This document shows positions 18,083 through 28,000 of a DNA stretch of 59,049 nt, piece after piece (position 1 is the first letter of the stretch; each line of letters starts with the position of its first letter). The notes beneath the pieces were generated by a model that searched no databases, was not told the DNA's origin, and was given only the letters and a program-made list of their open reading frames with translations. The stretch covers positions 1 through 59,049 of the forward strand of contig JACKDL010000035.1 of NCBI GenBank assembly GCA_020633555.1, in the 5' to 3' direction. The position numbers and the translations under genes are program-made. The DNA comes from Myxococcales bacterium (GTDB lineage Bacteria > Myxococcota_A > Bradymonadia > UBA7976 > UBA1532).

Positions 18083-18392
18083 CGGCGCCGCCGCGACAGG
18101 TTTCGGATGCCGTCAGTGTGGGCCACGGCCCTCGGGACCGCAACCGGGGTTCGGCGCAGGAGGGTTCGGACCCTGTGTCCGAATGACTTCGGGGGTTTGG
18201 GCCCACTGGATACGCCGGAACCGTCCTCGTCGGGGCCGTCGATGACCTGAACGAGGGTGCCCGCCGCCGTTCACGCCGCTCGGGCGTCCCGGCGATCGCC
18301 CGCGACCGGGTTTGGCGCGAGCTCGACACGAGCTACCCCCTTGGACGCCTCCGCGCCTTGCCGCTGCCACGCTCTGAAGGACTGCCTTGCGG
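18083..18392. other. Gene-free 310-bp stretch with a perfect short palindrome
   Basis: This gap between the APH-kinase start and the transposase stop has no supported gene. The only distinct structure is a 7-bp perfect inverted repeat, TTCGGAC and GTCCGAA with a 5-nt loop, at 18165-18183. It lies about 80 bp upstream of the kinase start and about 210 bp past the transposase stop. It could be an operator, a weak terminator or a REP-like hairpin tied to the transposase. Confidence 0.35.
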
Positions 18393-19562
18393 TCAGCCTG
18401 CCTGGGCCCAGCCGCTGCCGCGGGGGATGGGCTCGGAGGCGGCGAACACCTCGGCCCGGGTCCTCGCGATCACCGGCACGGCGGCGGCGGCCGCGATCGC
18501 CGTGGGCCACTGCAGCCCAGGCGGCGGGGCGGGCAAAGGTCCACCCGGCGCCTGCGCCAGAGCGCACAAGGTGCCGTCGTAGGCCTCGCAAGCGGCCCGG
18601 TGGGCCTCCAGGGCGTCGCGGATCCGCCCGTCAGCGCCCGGGCCCACTGCCTTGAAGCGCAGCCCGAGGCTGCGCTTGGCGCGCGGCGGCACGTGGTCGT
18701 GGCGCCGGATGATCGAGCGCAGGCGACCGGTGGGCAGGTCCACCGTGCCGGGGGCTTCGCCCGCGGCGCGCGCCCGCATCACGGCGGCCGCGTGGGCCTC
18801 GGCCTGGGCCGCACGCAGCGCGGCATGGTGTGCCACCCGGTCCTCCAGGCGCCCGGCCACGAACCGCCGGAAGCCCGCCGCGTCGCCCGCCCAGGCGTCG
18901 AGCGGGGTCAGGCGCAGCTTGACCGATCGCCACGCCCCCGGGCGCTTGCCCACGCGCCGCCGCCAGGCGACGCCGCGCAGCTCACCGTCTGCGCAGGCCT
19001 CGCGGAGCGTGTGCGGCAGGGGCCACGCGTCCGACCGGGCCACCAGCAGGTCGCGCATGCCGTGATCGAGGATGTACGCGAGCGCCTGGGCCTGTGCCCC
19101 GTCGTCGAGCAGGTTCTGGTTGTGGAAGCGCCCGCCCCAGATGGCGCCGGTCAGGCCGTGCTTGCGCTGGATGTAGCGGGCCACCTGCGCCTTGAAGTGG
19201 GCGTGGAAGAGGCTGACCGCCTCGGGGATGCGGGCCTTGCACAGCAGGTGCATGTGGTTGGCCGCAAAGAAGACCAGCGCGACGTCCACCGCGTAGATCC
19301 GCGCGGCGACGATGAGGTAGCCCCAGATGAACGCCCGATCTGCGTCGTCGAGCTCGCTGAAGCAGAACTGCGCCCGGTGGGTGCGGCTGGTGCAGAGGTT
19401 CCAGGTGTTGGGCTGGATGTTGCGCTTGCGGTCGGCGCGGCGGCGCATGCCGCGGCGGTGGCGGGCTTCAGGGACAGGGCAGGCCACGGGGCGGCTCCAA
19501 GGCAGAGGGGGGTCTCCCTCTCCATCGGCAGCGCGCCGGACGTGTCGCGCCTTTCTCCGCAC
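18393..19562 (-). CDS. Y1 (HUH) transposase, REP-associated tyrosine transposase type
   Basis: The core domain (about residues 40-190) is a Y1 transposase as in IS200/IS605 and RAYT proteins. The HUH pair is HMHLLC (His103 and His105 from this start; 65 and 67 from the inner ATG at 19448) and the candidate nucleophile is the Tyr in ALAYILDHG about 60 residues on. The first 38 residues look non-conserved, so the true start may be ATG 19448 (351 aa); neither has a strong ribosome site. About 180 residues of extra helical Ala/Arg-rich sequence follow the catalytic domain. It sits 31 bp behind the TruC-like gene. No flanking insertion-sequence ends were recognised, fitting a RAYT rather than an IS. 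Confidence 0.72.
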   Translation of the reverse strand: MRRKARHVRRAADGEGDPPLPWSRPVACPVPEARHRRGMRRRADRKRNIQPNTWNLCTSRTHRAQFCFSELDDADRAFIWGYLIVAARIYAVDVALVFFAANHMHLLCKARIPEAVSLFHAHFKAQVARYIQRKHGLTGAIWGGRFHNQNLLDDGAQAQALAYILDHGMRDLLVARSDAWPLPHTLREACADGELRGVAWRRRVGKRPGAWRSVKLRLTPLDAWAGDAAGFRRFVAGRLEDRVAHHAALRAAQAEAHAAAVMRARAAGEAPGTVDLPTGRLRSIIRRHDHVPPRAKRSLGLRFKAVGPGADGRIRDALEAHRAACEAYDGTLCALAQAPGGPLPAPPPGLQWPTAIAAAAAVPVIARTRAEVFAASEPIPRGSGWAQAG

Positions 19563-19593
19563 CTTTCTGACAAAAGTAAATCAGATCAGATAC

Positions 19594-20307
19594 TTACACC
19601 CCAAGCCCCAGCCCAGCGAGCAGGCGATGCAGGCCGCGATCCGCCGGGCACGTCACCCGCAGCGGGCGGCCATCGTCCGGGTGCGGCAGCACCAGCTCGC
19701 AGGCCCACAGGCCCAGCCGGTGCAGGTCCAGCCGGGCCTCCACCAGGTGGTTGTGGTGCCGGTCGCCATGGCGCACGTCGCCAATGATCGGGTGGCCGAT
19801 CCCCGCCAGGTGGCGCCGGATCTGGTGCCAGCGCCCCGTGGCGGGCTCACAGCGCAGCCGCGCGAACCGCGCGCTCGGGAACCGCCCGACAGGCCACGGC
19901 TGCTCGCTCACGGCCAGTACGTGCACGGCCGTCTCGGCCGCTTGAAGGTCGCCGCCGCCCAGCGGCCGCAGCGGTCGATCCACCACCTGCGCCACCGGCC
20001 AGCCGCGCACCACGGCCTGGTAGGTCTTGGCCACCCGCCGCTCGGCGAAGGCGGCCGACAGGGCCCGCTGCGCGTCGGTGTCCAGCGCGAGCACCAGCGC
20101 CCCAGCCGTCGGTCGGTCCAAGCGGTGCACCGGGAAGACGGCGGTGCCCAAGGCGTCGCGCAGCGCGGGCAGCACGAAGGGCCCACTGCGCGCCTGATCG
20201 CTGCGGTGCACCGCCCAACCGGGCGGCTTGCGGATCACCACCAGCCGCGCATCGCGGTGCAACAGCCGAAACGGCGAGTCCACGCCGCCGAGGTCCACGG
20301 CGCTCAC
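19594..20307 (-). CDS. truC: RluA/TruC-family tRNA pseudouridine synthase
   Basis: This 237-aa enzyme is of the RluA superfamily, isomerising uridine to pseudouridine in RNA. The catalytic motif VHRLDRPTAGALVLA carries the nucleophilic Asp; LVVIRKPPGWAVHRS near residue 22 and RWHQIRRHLAGIGHPIIGD near residue 160 are typical of the TruC branch, which modifies U65 of tRNA(Ile/Asp). The absence of an S4 domain and the short length support TruC over RluA/C/D. The ATG overlaps the DUF72 stop by 4 bp, so it is in the SH3-DUF72-truC operon. Confidence 0.85.
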   Translation of the reverse strand: MSAVDLGGVDSPFRLLHRDARLVVIRKPPGWAVHRSDQARSGPFVLPALRDALGTAVFPVHRLDRPTAGALVLALDTDAQRALSAAFAERRVAKTYQAVVRGWPVAQVVDRPLRPLGGGDLQAAETAVHVLAVSEQPWPVGRFPSARFARLRCEPATGRWHQIRRHLAGIGHPIIGDVRHGDRHHNHLVEARLDLHRLGLWACELVLPHPDDGRPLRVTCPADRGLHRLLAGLGLGV

Positions 20308-21179
20308 AGCAGGCTCAGCTGCTCGGCGGAGGGCTCGGCTTCGCCGGCGAAGTCGCCCAGCGGGCCCAGCCCGAGCCGCAGCGCCAGCCGCTCGTGGAAG
20401 GCGCGGGCCACCTGCGGCGCCCAGAGATCACCCGGGGTGTGCACGAAGAAGTGCGGCGTGCGCCCCTCACCGATCCAGCGCGCCACCGTGCCCGCCCACT
20501 CGTCCAACCAGGGACCGTTCGGCGCCACCTCGCGGGTGCCCACGAAGCGCACGAAGGGGCGTGGGCCCGTGCAGTAGGGGCGACGGGCCAGGTTCGGCTT
20601 CCGGGTGCGCGCGTCGCGCGCGTCCGGGTGCTCGTCGGGGGTCGTGCGCAGCGCCCGGGTGTCCATGAAGGCCCGATCCACGCCCAGCGCCGTCAGCGCC
20701 GCCTCCAGCGCGTGCTCGGCCGCCCCGTCCCCGTGCAGGCGGGGGTGGCGCACCTCCACCGCGTAGCCGCCCGGCGCCGTCGGCAACGCCTCGAGGAAGC
20801 GGATCAAGGCGTCCACCTCCCCCGGCCCGAAGTCGGGCGGGAGCTGCACCAGCGTGGGGCCCATCCGGTCGGCGAGCGGCGCCAGCGTGTCCATGAAGCC
20901 CAGGGCCAGATCCCGCGCCGCCCCCGCCAGCCGCAGCTCGTGGCTGATCTGCCGGGGCATCTTGAAGCAGAAGGCGAAGCCGGGCGGGGTGCGCGCCCGC
21001 CATCGCTGCACCGTGGCGTCATCGGGGGCGTGGTAGAAGGTGGTGTTGCCCTCAACGGCGTCGAAGGCCGCCGCATACTGGCCCAGGTAGTCGGACGGCC
21101 TGGCCAGCCGCCGAAACAGGCCGCCCCGCCAGGCGGGGTTGGCCCACACGGGCAGTCCCAGCCGGTAGGGCCCGGGCAT
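20304..21179 (-). CDS. DUF72 (YecE-like) TIM-barrel protein
   Basis: This 291-aa member of the DUF72 family (a TIM-barrel of unknown reaction) has family landmarks FDAVEGNTTFYHAP near residue 40, GFAFCFKMPRQISHE near residue 70, LVQLPPDFGP near residue 112 and VEVRHP near residue 140, with C-terminal YVHTPGD-like HFFVHTPGD. The ATG at 21179 directly precedes the first barrel strand and overlaps the SH3 gene stop by one base. The role is unknown; the operon partners are an envelope SH3 protein and a tRNA pseudouridine synthase. Confidence 0.85.
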   Translation of the reverse strand: MPGPYRLGLPVWANPAWRGGLFRRLARPSDYLGQYAAAFDAVEGNTTFYHAPDDATVQRWRARTPPGFAFCFKMPRQISHELRLAGAARDLALGFMDTLAPLADRMGPTLVQLPPDFGPGEVDALIRFLEALPTAPGGYAVEVRHPRLHGDGAAEHALEAALTALGVDRAFMDTRALRTTPDEHPDARDARTRKPNLARRPYCTGPRPFVRFVGTREVAPNGPWLDEWAGTVARWIGEGRTPHFFVHTPGDLWAPQVARAFHERLALRLGLGPLGDFAGEAEPSAEQLSLL

Positions 21180-21955
21180 CAGTCCTCTTCGGGCGCCGGC
21201 TCGGTGCCGATCTGAATCCGGGGCTCGGGGTGCTTCTTGTTGTAGCGCTTCGCCACGGCCGCCATGTCGCCCTCGCCCACCGACAGACCCCACGCCAGCA
21301 TCTGCGTGGCGAGCAGCACCCCGGCGCCGCCGTAATACCAGCCGCCCTGGGGTTTCGTGTCCTGGATGATGGCGACGGCCGCGGGCACCACCGCCAGCCC
21401 GATGCCCGTGCTCAATCCACCCCAGAACACCCAGTCGGCGTACGTCTGCATCCGCTCGAGCCGGTCCACCTCGGCCACCAGCGCCGGCTCCTGGGCCACG
21501 GCCACCCGCAGCTCCGCCAGCTCATCCACCCACAGCGCCGGCTGCTCGGGCGGCCCACTGCCCGCGGGCAGGGCCACCGCCATGCCTGGCGTGGGCAGGG
21601 CCATCGTGGGCGCCGCCCCCTGCGGGGGGGCCACCGTGCCCCCCACGGCCGAGGCCGCCGCCGCACCGGGCTGGGCCGGCCCCGTGGGGAGCTGGGCGTC
21701 GAGGAACAGGGCGTCGTCGCGGACCCAGGCGGTGCCCCCGTCGGCCAGCCGCACCCGGCGCCAGCCGTCCTCCGCGTCCTCGCTGACGCTCAGCCGCTGC
21801 CCCTCCACCAGCACCCCCACCACCTCGCTGGTGGCCTCGGCCTTGGTGTGGAGCTTCGCCTCGAAGACGCGGACCACGGCGGGGCGGGCCATGGCCAGAG
21901 TGGGCAGGCTCAGGGCAAAGGCGACGAGGGCGATGCGGCGCACGGCAGACCTCAA
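21179..21955 (-). CDS. Secreted bacterial SH3-domain protein with membrane helices
   Basis: This 258-aa protein has a signal peptide (residues 1-23, ending LAMA), a bacterial SH3 domain (about 27-85: VVRVFEAKLHTKAEATSEVV, then GWRRVRLADGGTAWVRD), a Gly/Ala/Pro linker, and two hydrophobic segments near the C-terminus (WVFWGGLSTGIGLAVVPAAV and the following GGAGVLLATQMLAWGL). SH3b domains bind peptidoglycan or peptides, so an envelope role is likely but unproven. It is the first gene of the SH3-DUF72-truC operon and is divergent from the 22128 lipoprotein gene, with 172 bp between them. Confidence 0.75.
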   Translation of the reverse strand: MRSAVRRIALVAFALSLPTLAMARPAVVRVFEAKLHTKAEATSEVVGVLVEGQRLSVSEDAEDGWRRVRLADGGTAWVRDDALFLDAQLPTGPAQPGAAAASAVGGTVAPPQGAAPTMALPTPGMAVALPAGSGPPEQPALWVDELAELRVAVAQEPALVAEVDRLERMQTYADWVFWGGLSTGIGLAVVPAAVAIIQDTKPQGGWYYGGAGVLLATQMLAWGLSVGEGDMAAVAKRYNKKHPEPRIQIGTEPAPEED

Positions 21956-22127
21956 ACGGCGGGGAGGGCGGGCGTCTTACCGCGCGGCCGGTGGCGGCGT
22001 CCACCGTCCGCCGCAGCCGCCGTGCCGCGCCTCCCCCAGGCACACCCCGCCGCAGCCGGGCGCGCGGCCCTTGCAAACCGCCGCCGGACCGGGTGACCTG
22101 GGGCCCCGACCGCTCAGGGAGTTTGCC

Positions 22128-24278
22128 GTGTCCCGTGCCACCCCGCTGTTCGCCCTGGTCACAGCCGCCCTGCTGAGCGGCTGCCCCGAGAAGACGACCG
22201 ACACCGCCCCGACGCCGGCGCCCGGCCCGAGCGCGGCCGCATCGAGCGCCGCGCCTGAGGCCCAGGCGCCGCCCCGGGTGGCTGCCACCCCCAGCGCCCC
22301 GGCGGAGGCCCAGCCCTACCGACCGCCCGCCGTGACGCGGGCCCTGTCTGCGGCCCACACCCAGGTGGTGGTGGGCGTCGAGGGGCTCGACTGGCTGTTC
22401 CGCAACGTGGCCCGGGTGCAGGCCCAGGTGCTGCCCGCCCTGCCCCCGGAGGTGGTGGCCGATCTGCCGCCGCAGGCCAAGGATCCGAAGTTCCTGCCCG
22501 CCTTCCTCGACTTCGCCCCCGAGACGCCGGCGGGCTGGCAGGGCGTGGGGGTCCAGCCCGGCGCCGGCCTGTCGCTCGTGCTGGACGACCGGCTGTTCAT
22601 CGACGGCAAGCCCATCCCGCTGCTGGCCGCCCAGATCACCGAGCAGGGCCGCTTCCTGGCCTGGCTGAACACCCTGGAGGGCCGACACGGCCCCAAGAAG
22701 GGCGTGACGCTCACCGGCGAGACGCAGGGCGCCTGCCAGATCCTGCGCCTGAGCGAGGCCGAGGCCTGCCTGGGTGTGCGCCGCGGGCTCACCCTGGTGC
22801 TCCCGCTGCCCAAGGCCGATCAGGCCGAGACCCGGGCTGCCCTGGCGAAGGCCTTCACCGCCATCGTGGAAGACGCCGGCCCGGCCCTGGCCGACAAGGC
22901 CGACTTCCAGGCCGCGCTGCGTCGCTACCCCGGCACCCCCGCGGCCTTCGCCTGGGTGGATCACAAGCTCTCGGGTGCCCTCTGGGCCCGGGAGCGCGGT
23001 GCCGACGGGGCGCTGCCGCCCGACGCCGCCTTCTTCCTCGATCGCTTCCCCGCCAGCACCCTGTGGTACGGCAGCCGGGGCGCCGGCTTGCTGATCCGTG
23101 CGGATCAGGCAGGCGCCGCCGCCTTGGCCCGGATGCTCCGGCCGGCGGACGGCCCCCCGGACCTGACCGCCCTCGTCGGCCCGCGCACCGCCTTCTACCG
23201 GCTGGCGCTGAACCTGCCGACGCTGTTCGAGGGCGTCGCCGATCTGGTGCCGCCCAGCCGGGGGCAGGTGAAGGGGCAGATTCTGCTGGCCAAGAACATG
23301 CTGCCCGTGGCCACCGGCGTGGCCTGGGAAGATCTCACCGGCGGGCTCACCGGCCACGCCGCGTTCCTGATCGACATCCCCGCCAAGCTGCCCCCCGACC
23401 AGCCCGACCCGCACGGGATGCTGGCGGTGCTGGGGGTGAAGGACGCCGCGAAGGCCCAGCGCGCGCTGGACGCGGGGCTGAAGAAGGCCCTGGAGGCCAA
23501 CCCGAAGCTGGCGGGTCCGACGGTCACCGTGGCCGGCCGCGAGGTGCCCAGCCTGTCGCCGCTGCAGATCGTGGCGCTCATCGACGGCCCGCGCCTGCTC
23601 GTGGGCACCCGGGTGGCGGTGGAGCGCGCGCTCGCCGCGAAGCACACGCCGCCGGCGACCGTGCGCGAGACCCTCGAAGACGCCACCTTCCTGGCCTTTG
23701 GGCTGCCGTTCGAGGCGGTCTGGAGCGCCCTGGAGTTGCCCCCGGAGGTGAAGGCGAACGCCGAGGCCGGCCGGGTGTTCTGGGACCGGATCCTGACCGA
23801 CGGCTACATGGCGGGCGGCCTGCGGGTGGACGAGGACGGCCTGAGCTCGGCGGGCGGCGGCGCGGTGCTCATGCCGGGCATCCTGGCCGCCATCGCCATC
23901 CCCGCCTTCCTCAAGTACATCAAGCGCTCCAAGGCCAGCCAGGCGCGCCTGGAGGTCATGCGCCTGACCACCGCCGCCGAGGCCTACAAGGCCGAGCACG
24001 GCCAGTACCCGCCCTCGGCGCCCGTCACCCCCGCCAAGAGCGCGTGCCCCGACAGCGAGAGCGGCCGCTACCTGGCCGGGCCCGAGCAGTTCACGCACCC
24101 CACCTGGCAGGCCCTGGGGTTCCCGCCCGCCGGCCAGTCCTACTACCGCTACGAGTTCGTGAGCGACGGCAACAGCTTCACGGCGCGGGCGCTGGGGGAT
24201 CTGGACTGCAACGGCGTGGAGAGCACCTTCGAGCGCGTGCCCGAGGGCGAGCTGGTGATCCACCGGGAGACCGAGTGA
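22128..24278 (+). CDS. Lipoprotein with DUF3352-like region and a C-terminal type IV pilin-like domain
   Basis: This 716-aa protein starts at GTG 22128, behind AGGGAG at 22115-22120, with a lipobox LSGC (Cys19) and a Pro/Ala linker. Residues about 70-580 resemble DUF3352-type bacterial proteins of unknown function. At residue 584 the motif GILAAIAIPAFLKYIKRSKA begins: it is the hydrophobic N-terminal helix of a type IV pilin or pseudopilin, followed by a pilin-like globular part (TAAEAYKAEHGQYPPSAP, and two Cys). Pilin helices normally follow a prepilin peptide at the very N-terminus, so an internal copy in a lipoprotein is unusual. Nothing suggests a frameshift or missed start between the parts. 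Confidence 0.7.
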   Translation: MSRATPLFALVTAALLSGCPEKTTDTAPTPAPGPSAAASSAAPEAQAPPRVAATPSAPAEAQPYRPPAVTRALSAAHTQVVVGVEGLDWLFRNVARVQAQVLPALPPEVVADLPPQAKDPKFLPAFLDFAPETPAGWQGVGVQPGAGLSLVLDDRLFIDGKPIPLLAAQITEQGRFLAWLNTLEGRHGPKKGVTLTGETQGACQILRLSEAEACLGVRRGLTLVLPLPKADQAETRAALAKAFTAIVEDAGPALADKADFQAALRRYPGTPAAFAWVDHKLSGALWARERGADGALPPDAAFFLDRFPASTLWYGSRGAGLLIRADQAGAAALARMLRPADGPPDLTALVGPRTAFYRLALNLPTLFEGVADLVPPSRGQVKGQILLAKNMLPVATGVAWEDLTGGLTGHAAFLIDIPAKLPPDQPDPHGMLAVLGVKDAAKAQRALDAGLKKALEANPKLAGPTVTVAGREVPSLSPLQIVALIDGPRLLVGTRVAVERALAAKHTPPATVRETLEDATFLAFGLPFEAVWSALELPPEVKANAEAGRVFWDRILTDGYMAGGLRVDEDGLSSAGGGAVLMPGILAAIAIPAFLKYIKRSKASQARLEVMRLTTAAEAYKAEHGQYPPSAPVTPAKSACPDSESGRYLAGPEQFTHPTWQALGFPPAGQSYYRYEFVSDGNSFTARALGDLDCNGVESTFERVPEGELVIHRETE

Positions 24279-24302
24279 GCCGATTGCTCTGAATTCAATC
24301 CC

Positions 24303-24322
24303 GGATTCTACAAACCGAATCC
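24303..24322. repeat. Small inverted repeat upstream of the sigma-54 promoter
   Basis: GGATTC (24303-24308) and GAATCC (24317-24322) form a perfect 6-bp inverted repeat with an 8-nt spacer, in an AT-richer patch. It lies 25 bp past the upstream stop and about 40 bp before the -24 box. It may be an activator-binding site or a weak terminator. Confidence 0.35.
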
Positions 24323-24359
24323 CACAACCCGCCAGACCGGCCACACAGGCCACAAATCG

Positions 24360-24376
24360 TTGGCACGCCCCTCGCA
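24360..24376 (+). promoter_or_regulatory. Sigma-54 (RpoN) promoter candidate
   Basis: TTGGCACGCCCCTCGCA fits the -24/-12 consensus TGGCAC-N5-TTGC with one mismatch. The invariant GG (24362-24363) and GC (24374-24375) are exactly 10 nt apart. Transcription would begin near 24387, giving a leader of about 33 nt with the strong ribosome site AAGGAGG at 24408-24414 before the ATG at 24420. No activator gene is adjacent. Confidence 0.65.
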
Positions 24377-24419
24377 AATGCCCCTGGTCAGCCATGAAAC
24401 GCTGCCCAAGGAGGCTCCC

Positions 24420-24914
24420 ATGCGTGCCCTGCTCATCGCCCTGACCGCCCTGACCGCCCTGACCGCCCCCGCCCTGGCTGCCCCCACGGCGCCCGCGGTG
24501 GATCTGACCGAGGACGCCCCCGCTGCCGTGCTCCGGGTGACCCGCCTGGCCATGGGCCACGGGGTCGATCGCCGCAAGCTGGTGGGCGAGGCCGAGACCT
24601 TCACCGCCCGCGGCCAGCGGGTGTGGGCGCACCTGACCTTGGAGAACCCGGGTCTGCCCACCAAGGTCACCCTGGTGTGGGCCCACGAGGGCACCGCGCG
24701 CTGGCACATCGACCTGACCGTGGGCCAGAGCCCGGCGTGGCGCACCTGGGCCCGCTGGACCCTGAACCCGCGGCGCGATGTGGGCCGCTGGACGGTCGAG
24801 GCGCTGGACGCCACCGGCCGCTCCCTGGGCACCACCGAGTTCATGGTGGTGCCCCCGCCGACCGAGGTCCCCGAGGCCGCCCTGCCGCCCCATCTCGACG
24901 ACATCGGTTGTTGA
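24420..24914 (+). CDS. DUF2914 domain exported protein
   Basis: This 164-aa protein begins with a signal peptide containing a repeated LTALTALTA core and an A-A cleavage region (residues 1-21). The remainder fits DUF2914: AVLRVTRLAMGHGVDRRKLVG, then VWAHLTLENPGLP, TLVWAHEG, and the closing GRWTVEALDATGRSLGTTEFMV. Family members are small beta-sandwich periplasmic proteins of unknown role. The ATG at 24420 has AAGGAGG at ideal spacing; an upstream ATG in frame at 24378 would precede the leader and lacks a ribosome site. The sigma-54 candidate just upstream suggests regulated expression. Confidence 0.75.
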   Translation: MRALLIALTALTALTAPALAAPTAPAVDLTEDAPAAVLRVTRLAMGHGVDRRKLVGEAETFTARGQRVWAHLTLENPGLPTKVTLVWAHEGTARWHIDLTVGQSPAWRTWARWTLNPRRDVGRWTVEALDATGRSLGTTEFMVVPPPTEVPEAALPPHLDDIGC

Positions 24915-25005
24915 TTTGCGCAGACCTCCAGCGTCAACCAGAATGGCGGCGTTCCGACCGGATGCGGGGGCAAACGGTCGGCGTCCCGTGGGGAAGGAGA
25001 CGCTG

Positions 25006-28000
25006 GTGATCAAGTCCAGTCATTTGGGGTTCGGGGCGCTGCTGCTCCTGCCGGGGTTGGCCATGGCGCTGCCCGAGGGCACGCGCCAGTTGGGCCCGAC
25101 GCAGGGCCTCGAGGCCGGCAGCACCCTCGAGGTGTTCGTCCGCGCGGGCGAGACCCTGCAGGTCTGTTCGAGCGACAACGGGTTGCAGGAGGCCGACGCC
25201 GGAGGCGAGCGGCTGGATCTGAACCCGGGCCAGCCGTACGCGGCGCCCCCCGCCGACTGCAACGTGCTCGGCCTGTCGGAGCAGCAGGGCCTGGCGTGCC
25301 GCCGGGCGGCCCGGCTGGGCCAGGAGATCATCGTCGGCCCGCCCAACCCCACCCGCTGCAGCACCGATCTGGACTGCAACGGGGGCCGGCGCTGCTACAG
25401 CCGCGACTGGCGCCAGCCCTTCGTGCCGGCCCGCGCCGGCGATCAGGGCTACTGCGGTCAGCCCCTGGCGGTGAACGCCCTGCAGGGCTACTGCAACGCC
25501 AACCAGGCCGACGGCGCCCGCAACTACCTGAGCGTGCCGGTGGACGTCGAGGGCAACTGGACGGTCAACTTCGTCGGTGAGCTCGAGACCATCACGTCGA
25601 GCGGCGGCTCCACCCGGTTCTTCGAGGTGGACGTGCTGGACGCCGGCGGCGACTCGGTGCCCGGCGGGCGCTTGAACGCCGACGTGTGGGCCATCAACGC
25701 CCACACCTTCTCGTACGGCACCAACACCGACTTCTTCGTGCGCGTGGGCGACGAGGCCACGGCCCGCGTGTTCGTGGTGGACTTCCAGAACATGGCGGGC
25801 TTCCGCTTCCAGTTCCTGGCCAACACCCTGGGCCTGCGCGACTTCCCACGGCAGAGCTGGTGCCTTCAGGGCGATCCCGACCCCGAGACCGGCCTGTGCA
25901 CCCGCGCCGGCGAGGTGCGGGCCGCCACCCCGGAGTTCTCGATCTTCCTGAACTACCCCGATCCGGCCCCGGCCCAGCCGCCGGCCCCCGAGATCGGCAA
26001 CCTGCAGTTCAACGACGAGGCGGGCTCGGCCACCATCAGCCCCAACGGCGACGGGGTGCAGGACACCGGTGAGTTCAGCTTCAACAGCAACATCACCGGC
26101 AGCTACCAGATCATCATCGACACCAACCGCAACGGGACCTTCGAGGCCGGCACCGACAAGACCCTGAACGGGCGCGCCCGGGCCGGCCTGAACAGCGGCA
26201 TCGTATGGGACGGCACCGATCAGGCCGGGGCCCTCGTGCCCGAGGCCCAGTACGCCTTCCAGGTGCGCCTCATCGAGTCCGAGGTGCACTTCCCGATGAA
26301 CGACATCGAGTTCAACGATGACGGCTTCCTGATCCGCGAGGCCTTCGTCGGCCTGCCCCAGCAGCCCGCGCGCATGTTCTGGGATGACCGGGCGGTGCGC
26401 CTGGACAACGCCAACTTCCAGCACCTGATCCCCGAGACCGACGACACCCTGACCACCCTGCCCAACGGCTCGAACCTGGGCGCCAACCCGCAGCGCCGCC
26501 GCTGGAGCCAGTACAACGAGGCCGGCGAGCTGGGCGTGCGCAACGGGGACGTGTCGCTGAGCATGGACACCTGGGTCGAGGGCATCGCCCAGTCCAGCAC
26601 CACCGTCACCTGCCGCCTCTGCCAGGGCCCCGTGGGCGAGATCGGCGTCGGCCCCGTCGACGAGATCCTGGACGCGGACGGAGACGGCATCCCCGACGAC
26701 GTGGAGAACGCCGGCTGCACCAACGCCAACGTGGCCGACACCGACATGGACGGCATCGACGACGGCGACGAGGACACCAACGGCAACGGCATCCACGAGC
26801 CGCTGCTGGGCGAGACGAACCCCTGCGACGCCGACACCGACGACGACGGCCTGGACGACGGCGAGGAGCTCAGCCGGGACGAGCCCACCAACCCCAACGA
26901 CTTCGACAGCGACAACGACCTGATCCCCGACGGCGCCGAGGTGGACAACGGCACCGATCCGAACAACGCCGACAGCGACGGCGACGGCCTGAACGACGGG
27001 CGCGAGGTGGGCGCCGACGGCGTGCGCGACGCGGGCGAGACCGATCCCAACGACCCCGACAGCGATGATGACGGGCTGCGGGACGGCATCGAGGTGGACG
27101 GCAACAACCCCACCAACCCCCTGGAGCGTGACACCGACATGGACGGGCTCACCGACGGCGCGGAGGACGCCAACGGCAACGGGCAGGTGGATCCGGGCGA
27201 GACCGATCCGAACATCCCCGACTTCGACGGCGACGGCGTCAACGACGGTGATGAGGTGATGAACGGCACCGATCCCTTCGACGACGACAGCGACGACGAC
27301 GGGCTGAACGACGGCGACGAGGCCGAGGCGGGCACGAACCCCAACGAGCCCGACACCGACATGGACGGCCTGACCGACGGCGTCGAGGTCAACGGCGACA
27401 ACCCCACCAACCCCACGGTGGCCGACACCGACATGGACGGGCTGAATGACGGGGCCGAGGACGCCAACCGCAACGGCGCCTTCGACGCCGGCGAGACGGA
27501 TCCCAACAACCCCGACACCGACGGCGGCGGCGAGCCCGACGGCAGCGAGGTGGCCGGCGGGCGCAACCCCGTGGACAACCCCGGCGACGACGTGGTGGCC
27601 GATCGCGACGGCGACGGCCTGAGCGACCTGCAGGAGGCCCAGGAGGGCACCAACCCCGACGTGCCCGACAGCGACGGCGACGGCGTGCTCGACGGCCCCG
27701 AGGTGCTGGGCGAGAACCCCACCGATCCGCTCAACCCCGACACCGACATGGACGGCCTGCCCGACGGCCTCGAGGACGCCAACGGCAACGGCGCCGTCGA
27801 CGAGGGCGAGACCAACCCGAACGACCTGGACACCGACGATGACGGCCTGGTGGACGGCGTCGAGGACGCCAACCGTGACGGTCAGCGCGGCGACGACGAG
27901 ACCGACCCCCTGAACCCCGACACCGACGGCGACGAGCTGCTGGACGGTATCGAGGACGCCAACCGCGACGGCCTGGTGGATCGCGACGAGGACGGCAACC

